Of a stretch of 64,000 bases of DNA, positions 45,006 through 54,118 are shown one piece after another. How positions within the stretch are numbered: position 1 is the first letter of the stretch; every line of letters begins with the position of its first letter. The position numbers and the translations under genes were made by a program. The notes below the pieces were generated by a model that saw only the letters and a list, made by a program, of their open reading frames with translations, ran no database searches and was not told where the DNA came from. This stretch comes from Chloranthus sessilifolius (lineage: Eukaryota > Streptophyta > Magnoliopsida > Chloranthales > Chloranthaceae), in contig CM037588.1 of the NCBI GenBank assembly GCA_021018995.1, positions 148,137,725 to 148,201,724 of the forward strand, written 5' to 3'.

Positions 45006-45876
45006 AATTACCTGATTTTTGGGTTCGAAAATTTGTTGGATTTTTTCTTCTTGCAAGCTTCCGGGTTAAATTTTTAGCTTTATATTAACACTAAGAGTGT
45101 TAATATATGTAGGATTTGTCTGTTGGAAGTCCTTGGAGAGGACCGCTTTTGCATGCTTTTGAAACCGCTTGATTAAGGTAGGGGAATCCTAATCTTCATT
45201 TGCATAAATTATAAGCACAAACTATGATAGACGAATTACTTGAAATGCGTTAAATTGATGATAATCTGTGCACATAGTATAAACAAAGCATGAATATACG
45301 ACAACATCAGAAAATTGTAAACATTGTTAGAAATAAGAATCCTTGTGAATCAGAACCTCAGCTAAACCTTTTTGAATCAGAATCTCAGTTAATTTTCGAA
45401 TCAGAATTTCGAATCAGAACTTTGACAATTCAGTATATGTTATAATTAATAAGCTTTGATATGTATTAGCATTTGCATTTGATTTAGGGTTCATAAATGC
45501 GATGCCTAGATTCTACCAACCGTGTTGTGATAAAACTTTAGCACAAGTTTCCCTCATAAGCGTGAGGGCTTGTTGCATTTTGAAATGGGTTCATGAGCAG
45601 CGATGGTCGGTAGGGTCTTCCCATCGGTCACTTAGTCGCTCTCATGCTATAGGAAATTTGAGAGATAAAATTAAGTTATAAATTTAAGACAAGCATGCTA
45701 AATCGAACATTTTGAACACTTTGAACTTACTATCGGTTTGACTCGAGTTAGGCGGAGATTTAAATTTGAAAGCATCTTTTGAAAAATCTTATACGATCGA
45801 TTAGTCTTTTGAAAACCGATTACTTATAATAAGCGCAAATAGATAAAGCTTCCTATTGAGCTTGGTCGTTAGCTCA

Positions 45877-45992
45877 CCTCGACTATACGTCACAGTCTTT
45901 GAGAGACCGACATTGGGTCGGAGGATCCGGAGGACTCCGATTATATTCCAGAGGAGGATTTGGATATACCAGCGGAGGAGTTCTTCCCTTGA
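45877..45992 (+). CDS. LTR acidic micro-ORF (element 2, 5' LTR)
   Basis: SSPRLYVTVFE, then a two-base insertion relative to the 3' copy, then DPEDSDYIPEEDLDIPAEEFFP and TGA in two pieces. Preceded by stem-loop TGAGCT-N8-AGCTCA. Confidence 0.4.
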
Positions 45993-46340
45993 TCTTTGGA
46001 TCCTTGTATTTTTGGTATTTTGTCTGAATATTAATTTTGGAATATTGAGCCCTAGGCTATTATTTTGTCCTTTTGATATCACTAGAGGAACCATTATCGA
46101 GAACCTCTATTTTAGGTGATTGGATTGGCCATCACCGGTGGTTCCTTTTGGTTCCTCACAGTGATATATTCTTTTGCTATCTGTAGTCTTTTGTTCCTTT
46201 TGGATTATGTTATGATGCCTCTGTTCTTTAGACCTTTGTTTATGTTGCTTACATTTTGTTACGGCTTATTGAGAAATCAATAAGTTGATGATCCGGCCTT
46301 TCCTATACCTTAGGGATTGGAAAAGTCGGGTCACATTAGC

Positions 46341-46354
46341 TGGTATCGTGAGCC
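46341..46354 (+). other. Primer binding site, element 2
   Basis: TGGTATCGTGAGCC, a mutated initiator-Met tRNA site, five bases after the LTR end. Confidence 0.75.
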
Positions 46355-46453
46355 AAGGCTCTAGGTTCATAGTCTTAGGACTAGGGGTTAGATTATTTCT
46401 AACAATTTATTACTGATCAATTGTTATTGTTTGTTTAACAATGACAGATCAGC

Positions 46454-47681
46454 ATGCCTCCACGGTTTAGAGGCAGAGGCCGAGGTATAGAGGGACCTCG
46501 TACAGCTCGTATTGAGGAGATTGATGAGGGCGTAGGCACCTCATATGGCAGAGGGCGAGTTGCTTCCGCCTGTCCGTAACCTTTGGGAACCTAGGCAAGG
46601 CAGAGGAATGTAGGCAGGTATTGGCGCCTTGGCTACTAACATGGCCCAGACGGCGACCATTGATAGGCAGACGGAGATCTTTGGCGGTAGACATCGGGGA
46701 GGATTCGCGGATGAGACCTCCTACATTCTCAGGGCAGACGGATCCGATGGAAGCCGAGGCATGGCTGGATGAGATAGAGAAGATATTTGAAGTGTTGCAG
46801 TGTACTGATGTCGAGAAAGTACGCTGGGCATCTTTCAAACTTTTGGGCGAGGCCAGCCCGTGGTGGAAGTCTGTTTCCAGGATGAGAGAGCAGGACTACC
46901 CCAATACTCCATGGACTTGGGCGTAGTTTGTGGAGACGTTCAACGATCGCGATTTTCCGAGGATCAATGGGAGGTCAATTTATCGAATTGAAACAGAATG
47001 AGATGTCGGTCTTGAGTATGGCGCAGAATTTGATAGACTTTCCGATTTGCACCTTACATGTGGCCCCGAGGCGATGAGAGCTCGAGAAATTTGAGAGGGT
47101 TGAGGCCGAACATCGGGAGAGGGTGTCGATGTGGGAAATGGAGCGTATCTTTGGAGTGATGTCCAAGGCCCTCATTGCGAGGAAGATATTCAAAACAAGA
47201 CTTGAGGCGAGCGAGTGGTAATAAAAATAGGTTTGGCCAGGAGGCGGAGTGCTTGAGCGGTGAACAAAAAGCCGAGGTTCTCTAAACCTCCTCCCTACCC
47301 TAGTCACCATCATATTCTAGACCAATTGTTGCTTGAGGACCGGTGGCGTCTTCCTATCGGAGACCTCGAGTCGTCACGGGCGACCTTCGAGCCGGAGCAC
47401 TACTGCGAGTGGAGCTTCTGTGGCTCAGGGTTCGACGAAAGGATCAGCTGTTACTCCTGTTTCTACCACAGTGTGTGCAAGATGTGGGAAACCACATAGG
47501 ACAGAGGATTGCAGACGGAACACCGGGGATGCTTTGTGTGTGGACAAAGTTGGTCACATGATCAAGGATTGTCCTGTTGTTGAGAGAGGGGCCTTTCTGA
47601 CGATCTCTACGCAGAAGTCGGCCGACCTACAGTTCAAAGGTCGGGCTTATCACGGTTAAGCGTCGAATAGCGTCATTCAAG
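46454..47681 (+). pseudogene. gag: Element 2 gag (broken)
   Basis: Start ATGCCTCCACGG at 46454 (MPPRFRGRGRG, Arg/Gly-rich). Capsid core at 46700-46960 (MRPPTFSGQ, EAEAWLDEIEKIF, WASFKLLGEASPWW). Zinc knuckles at 47480-47575 (CARCGKPHRTEDC; the second, GHMIKDCP, is damaged). Frameshifts at about 46575, 46925 and in 47000-47450. It ends at the intron donor ATTCAAG. Confidence 0.85.
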
Positions 47682-47820
47682 GTATCATTAAAGTTGAGAT
47701 GTCATTTATGCATTGATTCAATTTTTATTGTTTAAAATTTGAATTCAAGTCAATTATGTTGAACCACATAGAAATCATTGCATATAATTAACAAAACTTT
47801 TTAACTAAAGGTACCCTTAT
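47682..47820 (+). other. Intron between gag and protease, element 2
   Basis: TTCAAG|GTATCA donor and AACTAAAG|GTACCC acceptor, 139 bp, AT-rich. Spliced product IQ-G-TL as in elements 1 and B. Confidence 0.75.
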
Positions 47821-50705
47821 GATGAGTAGTCGAGATGACATGGATAAAATTGAAGCGAGTACTTATAGACCCTGGGTCTACACACTCGTTTATTACTCCT
47901 TCTTTCTCAGAGAAGTTGGGTATTACCCCGAACCCTTGCTTTCATTCTAGATGTCAAGATTCCCTACGGAGAGTTCGGTGTGCATCGACATGATGTCACC
48001 CGTGATGATTGATGAGCACGAGGCGTTGACCGACATGATTACGTTGAGCATGGAAGGGTTCGGCGTCATTCTTGGAATGGATTGGTTGGCGACTTATCAC
48101 GCGTGCGTTGTCTTGGAAGATAGTGACCTTCCGAGCCAAAGCGAAAATCCTTCCGATTACGTGGAGTCAAATCCAAGGTTGCGCCATTGGTTTGACCATT
48201 AAAAGTGAGCGTATGATGAAGAATGGTTGCGATGGGTATCGCCTATTTGCAAGATTCTCTGAGAAGAAGAACGACTTAGCTCTTATCAAGGTGGTCTCGA
48301 TTATCTGATGTCTTTCCGGAGGACTTGCAGATTACCACCAGAGATTGAGTTCGCTATTGAGCTAAGCGCCGATCTGAGCACCATATCGGATGGCGCTTTC
48401 TGAATTGAAGGAACTCAAGGAACTTGAGGCTGTTAGACAAAGGCTTTATACGACCGAGTGTCTCTCCTTGGGGTGCACTGGTTCTATTTGTGAAAAAGAA
48501 GGATGGATCGATGCGTTTGTGTATCGATTATAGGCAGCTCAACAAGATGACGATTAAGAATCGTTATCCTCTTCTGCGGATAGGCGACTTGTTTGATCAA
48601 TTACGGTGCAAGAAGGTTCTTTTTGAAGATTGATTTGAGGTCAGGCTATCACCAGCTCAAGATCAAGGCGGAAGATATATCCAAGACTGCGTTTCGGACG
48701 CGTTATGGCCACTATGAGTTTCTAGTGATGCCATTTGGATTGACGAATGCGCCTGCATCTTTCATGGACCTGATGAACAGGGTGTTCAAACCACATCTTG
48801 ATAAATCTGTGGTAGTTTTCATAGATGACATCCTCATCTATTCAAAAACCAGAGAGGAGCATGTGCGATCTAAAGATGGCTCTTCAAACACTCGGGGACC
48901 ATCATTGTATGCCAAACTTCGGTAAGTGTGAGTTTTGGCTTGAGCAGTCGATTTCTTGGGCCACGTAGTCTCGAATCGGGTATCTCATGGATCCTACAAA
49001 GATAGATTACGTGGTGACATGGGAACAACCTCAGCGATTCTGAGGTCAAGTTTCCTTGGTTTGGCGGTGGTACTATCGGCGATTTGTCGAGGGTTTCTCG
49101 AAGATATCAGGTCCACTTACACAGCTCACAAGAAAGAATGCTAAGTTATTTGGGCGGTCGGTGTGAAGAGCTTCGGGAGTTAAGCGTAAACGACTACCGC
49201 GATGCTTGCGATACCTTCTGGCAGTGGAGGTTTCGCAGTGTATAGTGATGCTTCCTATGGCGGATTAGGCTGTGTGCTTAATCAACACGAGAGAGTCATT
49301 GCGTATGGTTCTAGGCAGTTGAAGAACCATGAAAGAAACTATCCGACGCATGACTTAGAGCTAGCAGCAGTTATATTCGCCTTGAAGATCTGGCGACATT
49401 ACCTCTACGGTGAAGTTTTTGATATATTCACCGATCACAAGAGTCTCAAGTACCTCTTCACTCAAAAGAACTTGAATATGCGGCAGCGACGGTGGATGGA
49501 GTTCTTGAAGGACTACGATTGCTCGATTCAATACCATCCGGGAAAGGCAAATGCCGTTGCTGATGCACTTAGTAGGAGGTCTTCAGCACAGTTGTCACAT
49601 CTTGTTAGCCGGATTCAGAGATGGAAGCTTTTGGAGGATATGGCTTTGGGCAGCTCAAGGTTCGATGTAAAAGGCTCGGGAGCATTGATGGCTACACTTG
49701 TGTTACGTCCTACGCTCTTCGAGAACATTCGGAAGCTTCAGATGACCGATGATGAGCTGATGGCAATCAGACGAGATGTCGAGAATGGCAGTAAGAAAGA
49801 TTTCTCCATTCGAGCAGATGGAACCTTATTATTTCACGACCGTGTATGTCGGCCGAAAGTACCGAGCCGACACCATTCTGGAAGAGGCTCACAAATCCAT
49901 GTATGCCATACATCCTGGTAGCACCAAGATGTATCAGGACTTGATGAAGAGTTTCTGGTGGCGAGGTTTGAAACGTGACGTCGCTGAGTACGTATCGCGG
50001 TGCTTGGTTTGTCAACAGGTTAAGGTTGATCATCAAAATCCTGCAGGCCTATTGCAGCCTTTACCTGTGCCTGAGTGGAAATGGGAAGCCATTTCGATGG
50101 ATTTCATACTCGGGTTGCCGAAGACACTGAGGAAGAACAATGCCATCTGGGTTATTGTAGATCGACTAACCAAGTCTGCTCATTTCTTGCCATACAATAC
50201 CACATATACAGCCAGTAGACTTGCAGAGTTATACTTAAAGGAGATTGTTAGACGGGCTAGTATTGTGTCTGATCGAGACCCGTTGTTTACTTCACATTTT
50301 TGGCAAAGATTTCAGGAAGGCATGGGTTCTCGTCTTGATTTTAGTTCGGCGTTTCACCCACAGACGGATGGCCAGACCGAGCGCGTGAACCAGATCATTG
50401 AGGACATGTTGAGAGCATGTATGCTGGATTTTCACGGGTCATGGGACCAACACTTGCCTCTGATTGAGTTCGCCTACAACAATAGCTTTCAGGCTAGTAT
50501 TGGTATGGCTCCATTCGAGGCGTTATATGGACGACGGTGCCGATCACCGTTGAACTGGGAAGAAGTGGGTGAGAAGCTCAATATCGGACCTGAGATAGTT
50601 GAGCGCACTACCGAGACAGTTCGGTTGATACGCGAGCGACTACGAGTAGCTCAGAGTCGTCAGAAGAGCTACGCCGATCTCAAACGGAGACACGTGGACT
50701 TTCAG
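47821..50705 (+). pseudogene. pol: Element 2 pol, first exon: PR, RT, RNase H, integrase (broken)
   Basis: PR motif LIDPGSTHSF at about 47857-47890. RT at 48424-49140 ([34 protein letters not shown] at about 48815). RNase H at 49202-49600 in one clean frame ([40 protein letters not shown]). IN zinc domain at about 49900-50030 and core at 50080-50560 (VDRLTKSAHFLPY, SDRDP, TERVNQ: DDE triad kept). Five residues (LHGIP in element A) are missing before ASIVSDRDP. Frameshifts cluster in PR and RT; the part from 49202 on is nearly intact. Confidence 0.9.
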
Positions 50706-50783
50706 GTAGATTTATCATGTCAATGAGTATATTTTCTTGGTACAAATTCCATTTGAAAATAGCAATAATACTCGATTTTTCAG
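50706..50783 (+). other. Intron before the IN C-terminus, element 2
   Basis: TTTCAG|GTAGAT donor and TTTTTCAG|GTCGGC acceptor, 78 bp, AT-rich with stops. Same place as 32411-32485 in element A; lacking in element 1. Confidence 0.75.
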
Positions 50784-51203
50784 GTCGGCGAGAATGTCTT
50801 TGTTCGGATTTCGCCTACCAAGGGCGCTATGCAGTTCGGAAAACGAGGAAAACTGAGTCCTCGGTACGTTGGGCCTTTCGAGATATTAGGCCGAGTCGGA
50901 GAGGTTGCATATCGTGTGGCGTTACCGCCGCAATTATCTAGCATGCACGATGTCTTTCATGTGTCAATGCTGCGACGATACATCCGTGACCCGACTCACG
51001 TACTTGATCACCAACCCATCGAGCTTCAGGATGGTTTGAAGGTAGTCGAAGACCCTACTCACATTTTGGATCGCAAGGAGCAGATTCTACGCACTAAAAG
51101 CATTCCTTTGGTTCTCGTGCAATGGCGGAATCATACACCAGAGGAAGCCACTTGGGAGCGGGAAGCTGAGATCCGAGACCAGTTTCCAAGCCTTTTCGTT
51201 TAA
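50784..51203 (+). CDS. pol: Element 2 pol, second exon: integrase C-terminus and chromodomain
   Basis: Reads GENVFVRISP and KGAMQFGKRGKLSPRYVG, the integrase C-terminal GPF/Y-like module (VGPFEILGRVG), then a chromodomain at about 51090-51180 (IPLVLVQWRNHTPEEATWE). Open to its stop at 51203. Chromodomains of chromoviruses are known to steer integration to heterochromatin marks. This exon is intact. Confidence 0.85.
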   Translation, partial: VGENVFVRISPTKGAMQFGKRGKLSPRYVGPFEILGRVGEVAYRVALPPQLSSMHDVFHVSMLRRYIRDPTHVLDHQPIELQDGLKVVEDPTHILDRKEQILRTKSIPLVLVQWRNHTPEEATWEREAEIRDQFPSLFV

Positions 51204-51784
51204 AATTTTGGAGGTTTTATGTGTTGATTGTATGATACTAGAAATTTTATGTAATTATTGATTATATAAATATTGTTGCCGAGAAATTTTGACGGTCCAA
51301 TAAACAGTAAAAATACTTCTTATTTCATAAGCAAACTGGACTAGATATTGCTTTCGTGATCAATATTGGTGATTGAAAGGTTAGGAATTTCAAAAATTTT
51401 GGAAAGCCCAGATGTGTTAAACTGCGATTGACAAAGATCATTTTAAATGATAAAATTTGACAAAAAGGGGTTTCCATGATTCAATGCTTAAACTTATTTT
51501 TTGTCCACATTTGACCGCAAATTAATTACGTACTGCTGTGGAAACCTTGATAAATTTTATGAGCACGAATAATCACGGACTACTCATTTTTCAATTAAAA
51601 AAATGTGAGTAATTCGCTAAAAGTTACACCTATTTTATAATTTTGTGCCTTTGCGGCAGCGATAATTCGGGTCGGAGTCCAACATGTAAAGCGGATAGAA
51701 AAGGCTTCGATAACGGTCAAATTAGACCTAATGGTAAGGTCTAAATTCCAAAATTTTGGAAACTTTTAAACAATTTCTGTTGCC
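51204..51784 (+). other. Spacer between pol and the array, element 2
   Basis: AT-rich non-coding DNA. No ORF or repeat recognised. Confidence 0.5.
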
Positions 51785-51960
51785 AGGAAATTCGACTGTC
51801 GATTTTACAAATCGACCATCGAAAATTTTATAGGCTCTCAGCAGTTTAAAGCCCAAAACAGGACAGAGGGCTGTCTGGCGAAATCGATAGTCGATTTTTA
51901 AATCGACCATCGAATTGCAAAATCGACCATCGATTTGAAATTCGATGGTCGAATTTCTCG
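51785..51960. repeat. Internal palindrome array before the aORF, element 2
   Basis: AATTCGACTGTCGATTT, AAATCGACCATCGAA and TTCGATGGTCGAATTT units, the same type as in this element's LTRs and unlike element 1. The array ends about 280 bp before the aORF ATG. Confidence 0.85.
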
Positions 51961-52240
51961 ACTTAAGTGAGGGTTCAAACCCTCTGTTGTCATTTCGGGT
52001 TTTAGCTTTTGGAGGGTTTTTGAGCTAGGGTTTGGAGCGATTTGGCGATTTGGGACTTCTCTGTGTATTTTGGGCTGCAAATCCAAGGGGGAATGCACTA
52101 CATTGTCAAGGGGATTCGAATTTATACCTTGCAAACCCAATTTGGGGCATTCCACAAGGTAAATCCCTCCCACGCCTCTAATTTCTTGGATTTTTGCATC
52201 TGTTCTGTGGTTTTTCTTGCATTTCTGTTGATTTCTTGTA

Positions 52241-53566
52241 ATGGGGCCTAAGAAACAGACACCCATTCGAAACCCTACCTCCAAACGACCAGCCACTCGC
52301 GCTGCGTCCACTTCTAGATCCAAACAGCCCGTGGGACACTCAAATTCGGCTCCACAGCCCACTGTCCCCCTTTTGCCCGAACAACCACGAGATTTCTGGA
52401 GCATAAAAGGCTTCGCTACCGATTACGTCTTCCACCCAGAGTTGTTTGATCAACAAACGACCACACAATGGGCGGGAGAATATTTGGAAAAAGTCAAATT
52501 GACCTCACTGTGTACATCCTTTAGCGACCACTTCTATCCGCGACTCGTGCGCTTATTTTATCAGCACATGAGCCGCGAAGACGGTAAAAGGATTTATAAG
52601 GAAATTGATGGTTGGGATTACACATTTGACCTTGAAGATATGGCTGTGGCATTGCGTGCTCCGTTAAATCACTCCCAGACTGTGGGTTTAGGTCCCCCTT
52701 TCCCAAAACCGGCTCGTTTTGAGGACGTCACTACACAAATGACGCAGGGCCGTCATGGATCCGGTAAATCTATAGTCACAGTCCAGATGCCGGAGACCAT
52801 GTGGATTTTAGATAAAATTTTAAAGACCACCTTGTATCCTTTTGGTCACCAATCGGAGCGCACCGGACCCCTTCAACAAATTTTATTTGCGGCCTATAAG
52901 GAAAGATGGTTCAGTGCACCGGACATTCTTTTCAAGGGGATCCTAAAAGCCCGCGAAAAAATGGGAGAACATAGAAGGAAGCCCATGAAAAATATGCCCT
53001 ATGCACGTGTGATTTCCGTCATGATTGAGAATTACCGAGCGGGCCCTGCTTATGACCTTCTACCTACCGAGCCCAAATCCACCGCCGGTCGGAAACTATA
53101 CACCCTGGTCAATTGGGGTCAAACGTATAGTCGATTGGTAAAGGCTCCTAAGGATGCGGCGGCACCGGAGACCGATAGCGAGGACGATGAGGACCCTACT
53201 CGTGCAGCCCCTGATGCTCCTGCACCTACTCAGCCCCCGCCGAGTGATGTCCTCACGTTATCAGAGTTTACTAGGCAGATGACCGCCATGAGCCACCAGA
53301 TCCACGAGCTCACACGCCATACTAGCTCGATGCGTCAGGAGCTAGATGTCCACGGAGGCGCTCTCTCTTACCTCATGCAGCATGCATTTCCCGATGACTA
53401 CACATCGTATATGGCTGAGATCCGAGCTTCAGTATATCGCCCTTCGACATCGGGCGCTGGTACTAGTATTCCTCCTTCGGCCACTACTGATGCGGGTGAT
53501 GATGCTGCTGTTGACGGCGATGGTGTTTCGGATCGGGCGGGTCCATCTACAGTTGGGGATTTTTAG
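52241..53566 (+). CDS. Element 2 aORF, putative plant transposon protein
   Basis: An intact 441-codon sense ORF between chromodomain and 3' LTR. Residues 1-45 are basic and Ser/Thr/Pro-rich. About 50-280 form the conserved core (PRLVRLFYQHM, WDYTFDLEDM, PPFPKPARFEDVTTQMTQG, MPETMWILDKIL, MKNMPYARVISVMIENY). About 310-335 are acidic and Pro-rich. About 340-400 look coiled-coil-like (LSEFTRQMTAMSHQIHELT, YLMQHAFPDDYTSYM). It is clearly homologous to the broken aORF of element 1. From memory it resembles the 'putative plant transposon protein' family. No catalytic motif is recognised. It is the longest intact retroelement ORF here, which suggests selection or youth. Confidence 0.8.
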   Translation: MGPKKQTPIRNPTSKRPATRAASTSRSKQPVGHSNSAPQPTVPLLPEQPRDFWSIKGFATDYVFHPELFDQQTTTQWAGEYLEKVKLTSLCTSFSDHFYPRLVRLFYQHMSREDGKRIYKEIDGWDYTFDLEDMAVALRAPLNHSQTVGLGPPFPKPARFEDVTTQMTQGRHGSGKSIVTVQMPETMWILDKILKTTLYPFGHQSERTGPLQQILFAAYKERWFSAPDILFKGILKAREKMGEHRRKPMKNMPYARVISVMIENYRAGPAYDLLPTEPKSTAGRKLYTLVNWGQTYSRLVKAPKDAAAPETDSEDDEDPTRAAPDAPAPTQPPPSDVLTLSEFTRQMTAMSHQIHELTRHTSSMRQELDVHGGALSYLMQHAFPDDYTSYMAEIRASVYRPSTSGAGTSIPPSATTDAGDDAAVDGDGVSDRAGPSTVGDF

Positions 53567-54104
53567 TATGCTTGGGAGCGGGGTTACTGATTTACTTTTT
53601 GTCACTATCGGTCTGTACTTATTTTACCGCTTGGATTATTAGGACCTGGTGGTCCTTCTTTTATTATCTTACACTATGGATTCTTAGGACCTGGTGGTCC
53701 TTCTTTTGTTATCCTTTATTTTTATGTCCTTGCGTGGTTTTAGCTACTTTGTTTAGCCTTGTTTGTATGTATGGATCATTCAGCATGAGTTTCTTTTGCT
53801 TATATTTTGGTAAATGTTTCTTTTAGATACTTGTGTGGGTTTGCTTCTGTCACTCTGGTTCTACATGTTGGTTTTGATAAATTTTGATCTCGTTATGGCT
53901 TCATGCGTCACTGTGCATCGGTCTCGACACGTGACACTTGGGTGGGCATCCATGTACGGATGCAATCCACTATGGCCTTCGATGCCACATGCAGTACATC
54001 CATGTTACTACGGATCCCATCCCTTGGCTTGCGTGCCCTGTGGGATCGAAACACGGTGGCCCATGTGCCCTGTTTTGCATCCAATTTTCGCGGACGAAAA
54101 TTCC
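53567..54104 (+). other. 3' untranslated stretch after the aORF, element 2
   Basis: Two direct copies about 48 bp apart (53639 and 53687) of TAGGACCTGGTGGTCCTTCTT; each forms a hairpin AGGACC-TGGT-GGTCCT. T-rich otherwise, no ORF supported. Confidence 0.6.
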
Positions 54105-54105
54105 T

Positions 54106-54118
54106 AAGGAGGGGTGAA
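54106..54118 (+). other. Polypurine tract, element 2
   Basis: AAGGAGGGGTGAA directly before the 3' LTR. Confidence 0.85.

Larger units (their letters stand above)
44128..46335 (+). repeat. Element 2, 5' LTR
   Basis: 2208 bp, TGTAATATCCCTG to GGGTCACA. Palindrome array 44873-45005, stem-loop 45857-45876, micro-ORF 45877-45992, nested hairpin 46087-46145, and near the end CTTATTGA-GAAA-TCAATAAG, an 8-bp stem with a GNRA-type loop (46264-46283). Confidence 0.95.

Noticed and set aside
45856-46119. 87-codon plus-strand ORF in the LTR of element 2
   Set aside because: It begins at TTG and follows the micro-ORF only for its first part, then runs in the wrong frame after a two-base indel; the 3' LTR copy shows the acidic frame is the conserved one.
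52755-52785. Walker A-like GRHGSGKS in the element 2 aORF
   Set aside because: The homologous place in element 1 reads GKKGSGSS, without the lysine, and no Walker B or other ATPase motif is seen. Treated as chance.
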